This document shows, piece by piece, positions 18,886 through 29,199 of a DNA stretch of 64,000 nt. Each line of letters opens with the position of its first letter. Position 1 is the first letter of the stretch. The notes under the pieces were generated by a model, which saw only the letters and a list, made by a program, of their open reading frames with translations, did no database searches and had not been told where the DNA came from. This DNA is from Flavobacterium sp. ZT3R18 (GTDB taxonomy: Bacteria > Bacteroidota > Bacteroidia > Flavobacteriales > Flavobacteriaceae), in assembly GCF_007097385.1 (NCBI RefSeq), contig NZ_VJZS01000007.1:1-64000 (forward strand), read 5' to 3'. The position numbers and the translations under genes are program-made.

Positions 18886-20262
18886 ATGTTTTTATTTTCC
18901 TATAAAAATAGAATTGCTTTCAACTATATTCTCAGTACAGCACTATTGATATCAGCAGTGTTTTGTGCTATTTATAAAATTACTTCATATAGCATCAATA
19001 ACCATATCAATGAGGATATTTTAGAAGAGTCAAGAGAATATCAAGAGGAGATTGAAATTGACAGTAATAATACTTATTTGATTCAAGTCAATGAATGGAG
19101 TAAAAGAGATAATAATAGCGTAAATGTAAATCCTGTTTTTGTTCAGTTTTTAGATAATAACAATAAATTAATTGATAAGTCTCCCAATCTTAAAGGATTT
19201 CAACTTCAATTGTTCAAAGAGAATAAAGACAATCAATTTGTAGATACCTTTTTCAATAAAAAACCTATTAGACAAATTCAAATTCCGCTTTTTGATAAAG
19301 ATAATAAAGTAGGCTATCTTCTTATAGCAATGTCACTAGATGAGGCTACTCTAATATTGACAAATCTTAGAAATACACTTTTAGTTGCTTTTCCATTAAT
19401 ACTCATACTCTTGTTTTTTATTGCCAGACTCATAGCAGGACGTAGTATAAAACCAGTAACACTAATTACGGAGACTTCAAGTAGAATAACTAAAGATAAT
19501 CTTAAAGACAGAATAATTTTACCTCAAAATAAAGACGAATTATTTGTGCTTTCAAAAACAATTAATGATTTGTTGGATCGGATCGAAAATGCAGTTGAGA
19601 GAGAAAAACAATTTACCTCCGATGCCTCCCATGAATTAAGAACTCCTTTGACAGTATTGAAAGGAACTCTTGAGGTTTTAATTAGGAAACCAAGAAATCA
19701 AGCCGAATACGAAGAGAAAATTAATTTCAGTATTTCCGAAGTAAATCGTTTGAATAATTTAGTCGATCAGTTGCTGTTATTAGCACGATTTGAAAATCAG
19801 AAACAAAGTTTACGAATAGAAAAGGTCTATTTAAATGCCATAATTCTGGATGTCTTGACATTATATTCGAATAAAATTAACGATAAAAAAATAGAGATTT
19901 CATATGATTTTTCTAAAGATTATTTTATTAAATCGGATAATTATTTGGTTTCTATAATTATTAGTAATGTGATTTCAAATGCTATAAAATATTCCAATCA
20001 AAACGGGAAAATTTCAATTAATCTTTCTAAAAAAGATTCAAAAACCATTTGTTCGATATCGGATAATGGTATTGGCATTGCCAAAGAAAATTTAGATAAG
20101 GTTCTCAATCCTTTTTACAGATCAAATCCAACACTTCATCCAGAAATTAAAGGATCAGGCTTAGGGCTTTCTATTGTAGAGCGAATCACACAATTACTCA
20201 ATATTGAATTTAAAATTGAAAGCGAAGTAAATAAAGGAACACAAATCTTTTTTAAATTTTAA
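18886..20262 (+). CDS. Sensor histidine kinase
   Basis: 458 residues. Two membrane helices (about 13-33 and 163-183) flank a periplasmic sensor region of ~130 residues. A HAMP segment, the dimerisation domain with phospho-acceptor H249 (SDASHELRTPL), and the ATPase boxes (SNVISNAIKYS, ISDNGIGI, GSGLGLSIV) follow. It is the partner of the response regulator just upstream. The membrane context suggests envelope or ion stress sensing, but the signal is unknown. Confidence 0.92.
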   Translation: MFLFSYKNRIAFNYILSTALLISAVFCAIYKITSYSINNHINEDILEESREYQEEIEIDSNNTYLIQVNEWSKRDNNSVNVNPVFVQFLDNNNKLIDKSPNLKGFQLQLFKENKDNQFVDTFFNKKPIRQIQIPLFDKDNKVGYLLIAMSLDEATLILTNLRNTLLVAFPLILILLFFIARLIAGRSIKPVTLITETSSRITKDNLKDRIILPQNKDELFVLSKTINDLLDRIENAVEREKQFTSDASHELRTPLTVLKGTLEVLIRKPRNQAEYEEKINFSISEVNRLNNLVDQLLLLARFENQKQSLRIEKVYLNAIILDVLTLYSNKINDKKIEISYDFSKDYFIKSDNYLVSIIISNVISNAIKYSNQNGKISINLSKKDSKTICSISDNGIGIAKENLDKVLNPFYRSNPTLHPEIKGSGLGLSIVERITQLLNIEFKIESEVNKGTQIFFKF

Positions 20263-20420
20263 AAGTCTATTTTTAATTTGTCACCATCTCTCAGGCTGTT
20301 ATGAAATTAAGCAGTCTCTAATAATTAAGCCGATATTATTGATTTATAATCGTTAATATCAATCAATTGTAATACATTTAGAATACGTAAAAATCATTAA
20401 TCATTAAATCAAATTAAGTT

Positions 20421-20915
20421 ATGAACGACGCACATTTACACATGGTAGTAAACCATTTTCCAATTATTGGAACCATTTTTGGATTTGGTATTTTAATCGT
20501 TGGACTGGTTTTAAAAAACAAAACGCTGCTGAACACCTCTTATGTACTCTTTATAGTTGCGGCTATTTTTGGAGCAATTAGCATGGGGACGGGAGAAGGA
20601 GCAGAGGAACTGGTTGAAGATATGCCAAATATAGGGAAACAAATTATCCATGAACATGAAGAATTAGCCGAAAAATTAGCTGTATTGCTTTATGTTTTGG
20701 GCGGTTTATCTCTTGCAGGATTGTATTTTAACTTTAAAAATAATTCAAAAGCTAAACTATTTTCCTTTTTGATACTTGGTATTACAACCGCTGGATTATT
20801 TTTAGTGCAAAAAGTAGGAACCTCTGGCGGAGAAATTCGTCATACCGAGATTAGAGCCAATGCCAATACATTGATTAGTGGGTCTGAAAAACAATCGGAA
20901 GAACATGAAGATTAG
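20421..20915 (+). CDS. Small four-helix membrane protein (DUF2231-like)
   Basis: 164 residues with four hydrophobic segments and conserved histidines near the start (NDAHLHMVVNHFPIIG) and after helix 2 (IIHEHEELAEKL). The pattern resembles DUF2231-type membrane proteins, some of which may bind haem. The tail is charged and ends EEHED. It lies 158 bases downstream of the kinase on the same strand and may be its target or an independent gene. Confidence 0.55.
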   Translation: MNDAHLHMVVNHFPIIGTIFGFGILIVGLVLKNKTLLNTSYVLFIVAAIFGAISMGTGEGAEELVEDMPNIGKQIIHEHEELAEKLAVLLYVLGGLSLAGLYFNFKNNSKAKLFSFLILGITTAGLFLVQKVGTSGGEIRHTEIRANANTLISGSEKQSEEHED

Positions 20916-20978
20916 GTTTCGGTTTTAGTCATTCTAGGTAACTTAATGTGATAAAATATTGCTTTATCAGCATTTTGC

Positions 20979-21081
20979 CATAGCCCACGGTTTTAACCGT
21001 GGGTAACGTATCGCTGAACATATTTTAGAGATTGTATATTCTCCAAGATATTGTCTCCAACGGTTGAAACCGTGGGCTATG
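20979..21081. repeat. REP-like palindrome pair
   Basis: CCCACGGTTTTAACCGTGGG (20984-21003) is a hairpin with 9-bp perfect arms. At 21059-21081 AACGGTTGAAACCGTGGGC begins the matching unit in inverse orientation, so CATAGCCCACGG at the left edge pairs with CCGTGGGCTATG at the right edge. Both units could fold alone or together. This looks like a Bacteroidetes REP doublet placed between converging genes; no RAYT transposase is in the window. Confidence 0.75.
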
Positions 21082-21153
21082 ATTTTATGAAATTTCACAT
21101 CTTAAGGGAAATGAATAGCTGTGGTGCTCAATGGTTGGATTAAAAAAAAGAAA

Positions 21154-22698
21154 TCATCTGTTGCTCAACTTCGCCTTTTCCTTTATAATGTCACTTATTT
21201 TTCTATTCTCTATTTTGCTTTCTAGCCAAGAAATAATATCAAGATATAGGAAAGCTCTTTTCTCGTAGGTGTTTTTCTCTAATTCAATAAAACGTTCTCT
21301 CATTTTTATGAATTCTTTTTTGATGTCACTTGGATACAAAGTACTAAGGTTTTTAAGAAAACGAATGATCTCTTTTTGAACCTCATGCAAATCATTCATT
21401 TTGAGCAAAAATTTATAGGTGTTTTTGAGTTGGTTCTCTAAGTAATAATCCTTCCCCAATTCATAATGTACAATTAAACATAAAAGCCTTGCAAAACACA
21501 TCAAATCTTCCCGCATAGAAAGATTTTTATTGTTGATGATTTTTTCTAAATAAAAGATGGATTCATTATATTTTTCATTGCCAAAGTAAATACAGGCAAT
21601 TTTGTAATAAAACATCATTTCGTGATGTTCATCCAAGTGCTCATTGTGAATTTTTATTTTATTTAAAATTTCGGGAATTAGGTATTCGCTTTCCGCAAAA
21701 GTCCCTTCTAGTATATGATAGTTTAATTTGTTATTGTACAAATAAAGAAAAGACAACGAAGCAATGTTATCATTTACGGGGAAACGAGGATCATTGATGG
21801 TTTCTTCCAACAATTCCAAATACTTTTTGAAATTCGACTTGTATCTAAGCATGAATAAAGACTCTAATAAATAGTGATTCCCTTTTAAGAAGAAAACAGG
21901 ATTTAGAAAAATCATATTTTTATTGTCATAAAACAGTGTTACCCATTTATAGGAATATTTATAACAGGAAAGAAAGTCTTGAACTAGGAAGCTTCTCCAA
22001 AGATTGGCATTGTAAAACCAATATTTCTCTCTAAACTCGAATTTGGATTGGTCTAAACGCGCGATATGCTTATTGAAATAATCATCAATATATTTGTACT
22101 CTTCATCGCTTTTTACATATCCTGTTTTTAGCATAATACCATACAATTGCAGGGATAAATTCGATAATTTACTCGAAATCGTATTGCGATAGTTTAATTC
22201 TTTGGCTTGAATAACCAATTCATCTGCCCGTCCTTGGATACTTCTGGTGATGTATTGTGATTCTATTAATTTTTCAAATTCAACAATTTCAAAAGCCATG
22301 TATTTTTCATCATTCTCTAAGGCTTGTTGTTTTGTTTTATCCAATATCTTTAAACTTTGTCTGTACAACCCTTTGTTGTATAAAATAGTTGCAAAGTCAA
22401 TCTGTTCCCTTAGCTGATAGCGAATGTTCTGACTTGGTATATTCAACCGAATGCTTACCAGAATTTGTTTGTACAAATACGATTTCAGATTGGATAATTG
22501 TACTTTTTTTATGAGTCCGTTTTTTAAAATAAGTTTCTCGTCATAGTTTTCAGATTTATCCAAAATATTAAATAACTCGATAAACTTTGTATTCGAACTG
22601 GTTTCCAATCGACTTGCAAATATCTTAAATTGTCTTTTTTCTGATTTGGACAACGATTTAATTAAAACAAATAAAAAATCTTTTTGTGGGTTAGCCAT
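21154..22698 (-). CDS. Conserved hypothetical protein, helical repeat type
   Basis: 514 residues, predominantly helical, with no signal peptide or membrane segment. The N-terminus (KDFLFVLIKSLSKSEKRQFKIF) is charged and the rest shows paired helices with spaced aromatic and Leu residues like a TPR or SEL-type scaffold (CYKYSYKWVTLFY, ESIFYLEKIINN, LLCLIVHYELGKDYY). It reads divergently from leuA. I recognise it as a recurrent Flavobacteria protein but know no function. Confidence 0.6.
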   Translation of the reverse strand: MANPQKDFLFVLIKSLSKSEKRQFKIFASRLETSSNTKFIELFNILDKSENYDEKLILKNGLIKKVQLSNLKSYLYKQILVSIRLNIPSQNIRYQLREQIDFATILYNKGLYRQSLKILDKTKQQALENDEKYMAFEIVEFEKLIESQYITRSIQGRADELVIQAKELNYRNTISSKLSNLSLQLYGIMLKTGYVKSDEEYKYIDDYFNKHIARLDQSKFEFREKYWFYNANLWRSFLVQDFLSCYKYSYKWVTLFYDNKNMIFLNPVFFLKGNHYLLESLFMLRYKSNFKKYLELLEETINDPRFPVNDNIASLSFLYLYNNKLNYHILEGTFAESEYLIPEILNKIKIHNEHLDEHHEMMFYYKIACIYFGNEKYNESIFYLEKIINNKNLSMREDLMCFARLLCLIVHYELGKDYYLENQLKNTYKFLLKMNDLHEVQKEIIRFLKNLSTLYPSDIKKEFIKMRERFIELEKNTYEKRAFLYLDIISWLESKIENRKISDIIKEKAKLSNR

Positions 22699-22809
22699 TG
22701 TATTATATACAGGTTTAAAATACTGGTAATCAGTAGTTTACGTTGTTATTTTTTGCTTTATAAGTAGTATATTCCATCAAAACAGGTTTAGTTTTGGTGA
22801 AATGAAATC

Positions 22810-22817
22810 TATTTTTG
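22810..22817 (+). promoter_or_regulatory. Possible leuA promoter -7 box
   Basis: TATTTTTG matches TAnnTTTG 35 bases before the leuA ATG. A TTTTGG at 22792-22797 could act as an imperfectly spaced -33 element. Confidence 0.4.
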
Positions 22818-22846
22818 TTTATGAGATGTGAAATTACATTAAATAA

Positions 22847-24019
<1,173 letters not shown>

Positions 24020-24025
24020 AAACAG

Positions 24026-24108
24026 TTTTCTTCCGATGAAATTAAAAAGAGTCCCGATAATTATCGGGATGACAACCAAAATTTAAATACTTTTTCGGAA
24101 GAGATGAA
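24026..24108. repeat. Interspersed element, copy A (with inverted ends)
   Basis: The element starts TTTTCTTCC and ends GGAAGAGATGAA, so the ends are inverted. It contains the palindrome TCCCGATAATTATCGGGA (24052-24069) and the block TGACAACCAAAATTTAAATA. A second copy lacking the palindrome lies at 35616-35684. It separates leuA from leuB. Confidence 0.65.
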
Positions 24109-24184
24109 CTAATTTATTTAGAGACGATTTTTAGTTAATCAGAAAATGTCATTGTGTTAAGTATAACAAATAAAAGTAGAAAAT

Positions 24185-25300
24185 ATGAACTTAAAAATAG
24201 CAGTACTTTCAGGAGATGGGATAGGTCCAGAGGTAACCTTACAGGCAAAGAAAGCTTTATATGCTATAAGTGTTGCGTATGACCATGAGTTTATTTTTGA
24301 AGATGCTTTAATTGGCGCTACAGCCATTGACAAAACTAGAAATCCTTTGCCAGAGCAAACTTTAAATCTTTGTTTGAATACCGATGCCGTTTTGTTTGGT
24401 GCCATTGGTAATCCAAAATACGATAATAATCCGGATGCGAAAGTACGTCCAGAACAAGGATTATTGAAACTTAGAAAAGAATTGGGGCTTTACGCTAATA
24501 TCAGACCTATAAAACCTTTTAAAAATCTTCTGGATGCTTCTCCTATAAAAAGAGAAGTTATCGAAAATGTAGATTTTGTAATTTATAGAGAACTCACGGG
24601 AGGATCGTACTATGGTGAAAAAATAATAAACGAAGAAGGAACTTTCGCTTCGGATATATGTGAATATTCTGAAAACGAAATTAACCGTATCACGCACCAA
24701 GCATTCAAAGCAGCACAAATCAGAAGAAAAAAAGTAACATTAGTGGATAAAGCAAATGTTCTTGAGACTTCTAGATTGTGGAGAAAAGTAGTCAAAAAAA
24801 TTGCACTGCAATACCCGGATGTTACATTAGAATGTCAGTATATTGATAATGTTGCCATGCAAATTATTACAGATCCTAAACAATATGATGTCATCTTGAC
24901 CGAGAATTTATTTGGAGACATTCTTTCAGACGAAGCTTGTGCCATTATGGGATCTATTGGTTTAATGGCTTCTGCTTCAATAGGAAACAATAATGCACTT
25001 TTTGAGCCTATCCACGGATCGTATCCTCGAGCAAAAGGTAAAGATATTGCCAATCCTATTGCTTCAATCTTGTCTGCCGCAATGTTATTAGAGCATTTTG
25101 GACTAGAAAAAGAAGCTAAGAAAGTATATGAAGCTGTCGAAAAAGCGATTGAATATAAAGTAGTTACTATTGATTTAAATCCAGGTTCAAGATTTGGAAC
25201 CAATGATGTTGGAGATTTTATTTCAAACGTGATATTAAGCAAAGATGATTTGTATTTTAAGAATGATAATGTCCAAATAGGGCAATCAACTATCGTTTAA
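24185..25300 (+). CDS. leuB: 3-isopropylmalate dehydrogenase
   Basis: 371 residues. It has the isopropylmalate dehydrogenase hallmarks: GDGIGPEV at the start, the substrate Arg-rich segment RPEQGLLKLRKELGLYANIR, YRELTGGSYYGEK, and the acidic metal site ENLFGDILSDEA. GSRFGTNDVGDF is at the end. It oxidises and decarboxylates 3-isopropylmalate with NAD. It lies 165 bases after leuA, separated by a repeat element. Confidence 0.93.
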   Translation: MNLKIAVLSGDGIGPEVTLQAKKALYAISVAYDHEFIFEDALIGATAIDKTRNPLPEQTLNLCLNTDAVLFGAIGNPKYDNNPDAKVRPEQGLLKLRKELGLYANIRPIKPFKNLLDASPIKREVIENVDFVIYRELTGGSYYGEKIINEEGTFASDICEYSENEINRITHQAFKAAQIRRKKVTLVDKANVLETSRLWRKVVKKIALQYPDVTLECQYIDNVAMQIITDPKQYDVILTENLFGDILSDEACAIMGSIGLMASASIGNNNALFEPIHGSYPRAKGKDIANPIASILSAAMLLEHFGLEKEAKKVYEAVEKAIEYKVVTIDLNPGSRFGTNDVGDFISNVILSKDDLYFKNDNVQIGQSTIV

Positions 25301-25415
25301 TAGGTAAAAATCATAAAACGTTGAATTATATCACTAAAAACGCTAAAATTGTTGAAGAAATGTTTTTTTATTGAATTTATTTTTATACTTTTGCAGAGTT
25401 AAAAAAAACAAGGAA

Positions 25416-25490
25416 ATGAAATTCATTATCAATCTAACTTTAGTTTTAAGTGTCATTGTGATTATCACATATGAAAAGGGATTGGTATAA
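25416..25490 (+). CDS. Leader peptide rich in Ile, Leu and Val
   Basis: 24 codons starting ATG at 25416 and ending TAA. The peptide begins MKFIINLTLVLSVIVII and ends TYEKGLV. Thirteen of 24 residues are Ile, Leu or Val, the end products of the adjacent leu-ilv genes, and two are Thr, the isoleucine precursor. AGGAAATG gives a weak ribosome-binding signal. It is too short to be found by standard ORF calling. The likely role is a translation sensor for charged branched-chain tRNAs rather than a functional protein. Confidence 0.7.
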   Translation: MKFIINLTLVLSVIVIITYEKGLV

Positions 25491-25511
25491 ATATAAGTGA
25501 AAATATATTTA

Positions 25512-25543
25512 AAACCTCCCATAATTTTGGGAGGTTTTTTTTT
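25512..25543 (+). terminator. Attenuator terminator before ilvD
   Basis: AAACCTCCC (25512-25520) pairs with GGGAGGTTT (25529-25537) around an 8-base AT loop, followed by a T run. It lies 33 bases before the ilvD start and 21 bases after the leader stop codon. Confidence 0.85.
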
Positions 25544-25576
25544 AGATAAAAATTTAAATACACAAATTAACATAGA

Positions 25577-27250
25577 ATGGAATTAAATAAATACAGCAAG
25601 ACGATTACGCAAGATGAAACACAACCAGCAGCTCAAGCTATGTTGTACGGAATTGGTTTAACAGAAGAAGATCTGAAAAAAGCTCAAGTTGGAATTGTAA
25701 GTATGGGGTATGAAGGAAATACTTGTAATATGCACTTGAATGATCTTGCCAAAGATGTTAAAAAAGGAGTCTGGAATGCAGATCTTGTTGGGTTGATATT
25801 TAATACTATTGGTGTTAGTGACGGAATCTCAAACGGTACCGATGGGATGCGTTATTCATTAGTTTCCCGTGATGTTATTGCCGATTCCATTGAAACGGTT
25901 ATGGGAGCGCAATGGTATGACGGATTAATTGCAATTCCAGGTTGTGATAAAAATATGCCAGGTTCTATAATTGCAATGGGAAGATTAAATCGTCCTGCAA
26001 TAATGGTTTATGGAGGTTCAATCCATTCAGGACGTTGGAAAGATGAAAAATTAAATATTGTTTCGGCTTTTGAAGCATTAGGCAAAAAGTTTAGCAATAC
26101 CATTACTCCTGATGATTTCAAGGGGGTTATAAAAAATGCTTGTCCGGGTGCGGGTGCTTGTGGTGGAATGTACACTGCAAACACGATGTCATCTGCTATT
26201 GAAGCTTTAGGGATGAGCTTGCCTTACAGCTCTTCTAATCCTGCTTTGAGTGACGAGAAAAAACAAGAATGTAGTGATGCAGGAAGCGCCATCAGAATAT
26301 TATTAGAAAAAGATATTAAGCCAAGAGATATCATGACTCGTAAAGCATTTGAAAATGCTATTACAATGGTGGCAGTTCTTGGAGGTTCTACAAATGCGGT
26401 GATGCACTTAATTGCTATGGCTCATTCTGTTGATGTTGAAATTACTTTAGCCGATTTTCAAGCTATAAGTGACAAAACACCATTACTGGCCGATTTGAAA
26501 CCAAGCGGAAAATACTTAATGGAAGATTTACATGAAGTTGGTGGAGTTCCAGCAGTAATGAAATATTTATTGAAAGTTGGATTGCTTCATGGAGATTGTT
26601 TGACTGTTACAGGAAAAACAATAGCCGAAAACTTAGCTGCTTTACCCGATTTAAATGATGGTCAAGATGTGATTCATGAAATTCATAAAGCCTTAAAATC
26701 AACTGGAAATATTCAAATTCTATATGGAAATATTGCTTCAGAAGGATGTGTAGCCAAAATCAGTGGAAACGAAGGCGAGTTTTTTGAAGGAACTGCCATT
26801 GTTTACGAAAACGAACACGATGTTATAACAGGCGTTAGAGGCGGAGAGGTAAAACCAGGAAACGTTGTCGTCATTAGATATTGTGGTCCTAAAGGCGGAC
26901 CAGGAATGCCAGAAATGCTTAAACCAACATCGGCTATTATGGGAGCTGGTCTAGGAAAATCGGTTGCTTTGATTACTGACGGTAGATTTTCGGGAGGATC
27001 TCATGGTTTTGTAGTAGGACATGTTACTCCAGAAGCTTTTGATGGTGGCGGAATTGCGCTAGTTCAAAACGGAGATACAATAACAATTGATGCGGTTAAA
27101 AACACTATTGATTTAAAAATATCCGATACTGAATTTGCAGCAAGAAAAGCTAATTGGGTTCAACCTGAATTAAAAGCCAATAAAGGTGTTTTACTTAAAT
27201 ATATTAGATCTGTATCAAGCGCATCAACAGGATGTGTTACCGATAAGTAA
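25577..27250 (+). CDS. ilvD: Dihydroxy-acid dehydratase
   Basis: 557 residues. The Fe-S cluster cysteines are visible in PGCDKNMPG and [16 protein letters not shown], together with [10 protein letters not shown] and [16 protein letters not shown]. It dehydrates 2,3-dihydroxy-isovalerate and -methylvalerate in valine and isoleucine synthesis. It is the first structural gene after the leader-terminator region and is followed by ilvB. Confidence 0.95.
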   Translation: MELNKYSKTITQDETQPAAQAMLYGIGLTEEDLKKAQVGIVSMGYEGNTCNMHLNDLAKDVKKGVWNADLVGLIFNTIGVSDGISNGTDGMRYSLVSRDVIADSIETVMGAQWYDGLIAIPGCDKNMPGSIIAMGRLNRPAIMVYGGSIHSGRWKDEKLNIVSAFEALGKKFSNTITPDDFKGVIKNACPGAGACGGMYTANTMSSAIEALGMSLPYSSSNPALSDEKKQECSDAGSAIRILLEKDIKPRDIMTRKAFENAITMVAVLGGSTNAVMHLIAMAHSVDVEITLADFQAISDKTPLLADLKPSGKYLMEDLHEVGGVPAVMKYLLKVGLLHGDCLTVTGKTIAENLAALPDLNDGQDVIHEIHKALKSTGNIQILYGNIASEGCVAKISGNEGEFFEGTAIVYENEHDVITGVRGGEVKPGNVVVIRYCGPKGGPGMPEMLKPTSAIMGAGLGKSVALITDGRFSGGSHGFVVGHVTPEAFDGGGIALVQNGDTITIDAVKNTIDLKISDTEFAARKANWVQPELKANKGVLLKYIRSVSSASTGCVTDK

Positions 27251-27253
27251 GAA

Positions 27254-27358
27254 TCAATAGCAATTTCAAAATTCAATGACAATTGCAATGACAATAAGAA
27301 CCTAAATGATTTTTAATATTGCCATTGACATTGAAATTGCCATTGAAATTGACATAGA
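27254..27358. repeat. Inverted CAATNN/ATTGNN repeat tract between ilvD and ilvB
   Basis: The left arm (27254-27297) is a run of CAATNN-like hexamers (CAATAGCAATTTCA, CAATGACAATTGCAATGACAAT). The right arm (27316-27358) is the inverse (ATTGCCATTGACATTGAAATTG). The arms can pair imperfectly into a long hairpin in the ilvD-ilvB transcript. Further single tracts lie at 34810, 37856 and 62396. Confidence 0.75.
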
Positions 27359-27392
27359 ATTTTTAAAAAGGCAATTGCCAAAAAGATAAAAA

Positions 27393-29090
27393 ATGAAAAA
27401 TAATAAAATATCAGGAGCAGAAGCAGTTATCAGATGCTTATTGGCCGAAGGAGTTGACCTAGTTTATGGGTATCCCGGAGGAGCAATAATGCCTGTTTAC
27501 GACGAATTATATAAATTTCAAGATCAATTGCATCACGTTTTGGTGCGCCACGAACAAGGAGCAACACACGCTGCACAAGGATACGCTAGAGCTACCGGAA
27601 AAGTTGGGGTTGCAATAGCTACTTCGGGACCTGGAGCAACCAATTTAGTCACTGGAATTGCCGATGCCCAAATTGATTCTACTCCAATGGTATGCATAAC
27701 TGGACAAGTAGGAAAACATTTATTGGGATCGGATGCTTTTCAAGAAACAGATATTATTGGGATTTCGACTCCAGTAACCAAATGGAACTACCAAGTTACG
27801 GAGGCTCATGAAATTCCTGAAATTATAGCCAAAGCTTTTTTTATAGCAAGATCAGGACGTCCGGGACCGGTTTTGATTGATATTACTAAAAATGCTCAGT
27901 TTGACGAGTTGGATTTTAGTTATGAGAAATGCACTAGCATTAGAAGCTACACTCCAAGACCAACTTTAAATCTAGAAAAGGTAAAAGAAGCGGCGGATTT
28001 AATAAACAATGCCAAAAAGCCATATATTGTTTTCGGACAAGGAATTATTCTTGGTCAAGCCGAAGAGCAATTGAAAGCATTGGTAGAAAAATCTGGAATT
28101 CCTGCCGCTTGGACAATTTTAGGTCTTTCGGCATTGCCAACAGATCATCCTTTGAACGTTGGAATGTTAGGCATGCACGGAAATTATGGGCCAAATGTTT
28201 TGACCAATGAATGCGATATTTTAATTGCACTTGGAATGCGTTTTGATGACCGTGTAACTGGAAATCTGGCCACTTATGCGAAACAAGCGAAAGTCATACA
28301 CTTTGAAATTGATCCAGCCGAAATAGATAAAAATGTCAAAACTACAGTAGCTGTTTTGGCAGATGTAAAAGAAGCATTAACGGCTTTGCTTCCTCTTATC
28401 GAAAGTAAAACACATGATTCTTGGCATAACGAATTCAAAGAGAAATATAAAATTGAATTAGAAGCGGTCATCAACGAGGAGTTGGCTCCAACCAACAATC
28501 GTGGAATTTCTATGGGAGAAACGATTGAAATGATCAATAAACATTCTAATGGAGATGCCATTATGGTTTCGGATGTGGGACAACACCAAATGTTTACGTG
28601 TCGCTATTCTAAATTCAATACAACCAAAAGTAACATTACTTCTGGCGGTTTAGGAACGATGGGGTTTGCTTTACCTGCTGCTATTGGTGCCAAAATGGGT
28701 ATGCCAGATCGTGAAGTGGTTGCCATTATTGGCGATGGTGGTTTTCAAATGACAATTCAAGAATTGGGTACTATTTTCCAAACTAAAGTTCCAGTTAAAA
28801 TTGTTGTGTTAAACAATGAATTCCTTGGAATGGTACGTCAATGGCAACAATTATTTTTTGATAAAAGATACGCTTCGACTGAAATGATTAATCCCAATTT
28901 TATAGCTATCGCTGAGGGATATTATATCAAATCAAAAAAAGTTACCAAACGCGAAGAGCTGGATGCTGCAGTAGCCGAGATGATGGCTTCCAAAGATTCT
29001 TATTTCCTAGAAGTAATGGTAGAGAAAGAAAATAATGTATTCCCAATGATTCCAACTGGAGCGTCAGTTTCAGATATAAGGTTGAATTAA
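27393..29090 (+). CDS. ilvB: Acetolactate synthase large subunit
   Basis: 565 residues, the usual ThDP-enzyme length. YGYPGGAIMPVYDEL with the conserved Glu later in VRHEQGATHAAQGYARATG, GPGATNLVTGIADA, and the ThDP-Mg motif IIGDGGFQM...NNEFLGMVRQWQ are all present. It condenses two pyruvates, or pyruvate and 2-oxobutyrate. It works with the ACT-domain subunit encoded next. Confidence 0.95.
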   Translation: MKNNKISGAEAVIRCLLAEGVDLVYGYPGGAIMPVYDELYKFQDQLHHVLVRHEQGATHAAQGYARATGKVGVAIATSGPGATNLVTGIADAQIDSTPMVCITGQVGKHLLGSDAFQETDIIGISTPVTKWNYQVTEAHEIPEIIAKAFFIARSGRPGPVLIDITKNAQFDELDFSYEKCTSIRSYTPRPTLNLEKVKEAADLINNAKKPYIVFGQGIILGQAEEQLKALVEKSGIPAAWTILGLSALPTDHPLNVGMLGMHGNYGPNVLTNECDILIALGMRFDDRVTGNLATYAKQAKVIHFEIDPAEIDKNVKTTVAVLADVKEALTALLPLIESKTHDSWHNEFKEKYKIELEAVINEELAPTNNRGISMGETIEMINKHSNGDAIMVSDVGQHQMFTCRYSKFNTTKSNITSGGLGTMGFALPAAIGAKMGMPDREVVAIIGDGGFQMTIQELGTIFQTKVPVKIVVLNNEFLGMVRQWQQLFFDKRYASTEMINPNFIAIAEGYYIKSKKVTKREELDAAVAEMMASKDSYFLEVMVEKENNVFPMIPTGASVSDIRLN

Positions 29091-29093
29091 AAT

Positions 29094-29191
29094 AGTTTAA
29101 AGTTTAAGGTTTAAAGTTGTTTAATAAATGCAACAGGAGTAATTCAATGACGATTCTCAACTTTAAACGTTAAACAAAAGAAACTTTAAAC
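29094..29191. repeat. Inverted TTTAAAG repeat tract between ilvB and ilvN
   Basis: The left arm (29094-29123) reads AGTTTAAAGTTTAAGG then TTTAAAGTTG. The right arm (29157-29191) reads CAACTTTAAACGTTAAAC and AAACTTTAAAC, the inverse. A long stem with a ~35-base loop is possible upstream of ilvN. Confidence 0.7.
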
Positions 29192-29199
29192 AAAAAAAA

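Larger units (their letters stand above)
25386..25543 (+). promoter_or_regulatory. Candidate branched-chain amino acid attenuator upstream of ilvD
   Basis: Contains a -7 box TACTTTTG (25386-25393), a 24-codon leader ORF (25416-25490) and an intrinsic terminator (25512-25543). A competing antiterminator can form: GGGA and GGT at 25478-25486 pair with ACCTCCC at 25514-25520, using the 5' arm of the terminator, with a 2-base bulge. A ribosome stalled on the ATT GTG ATT ATC codons (25455-25466) would leave 25478 onward free; a ribosome at the stop codon would cover it. This is the classical layout of ribosome-mediated attenuation. Confidence 0.7.

Noticed and set aside
24835..25242. 135-codon minus-strand ORF opposite leuB
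   Set aside because: It is antisense to a complete, conserved enzyme; no own start signal or family.
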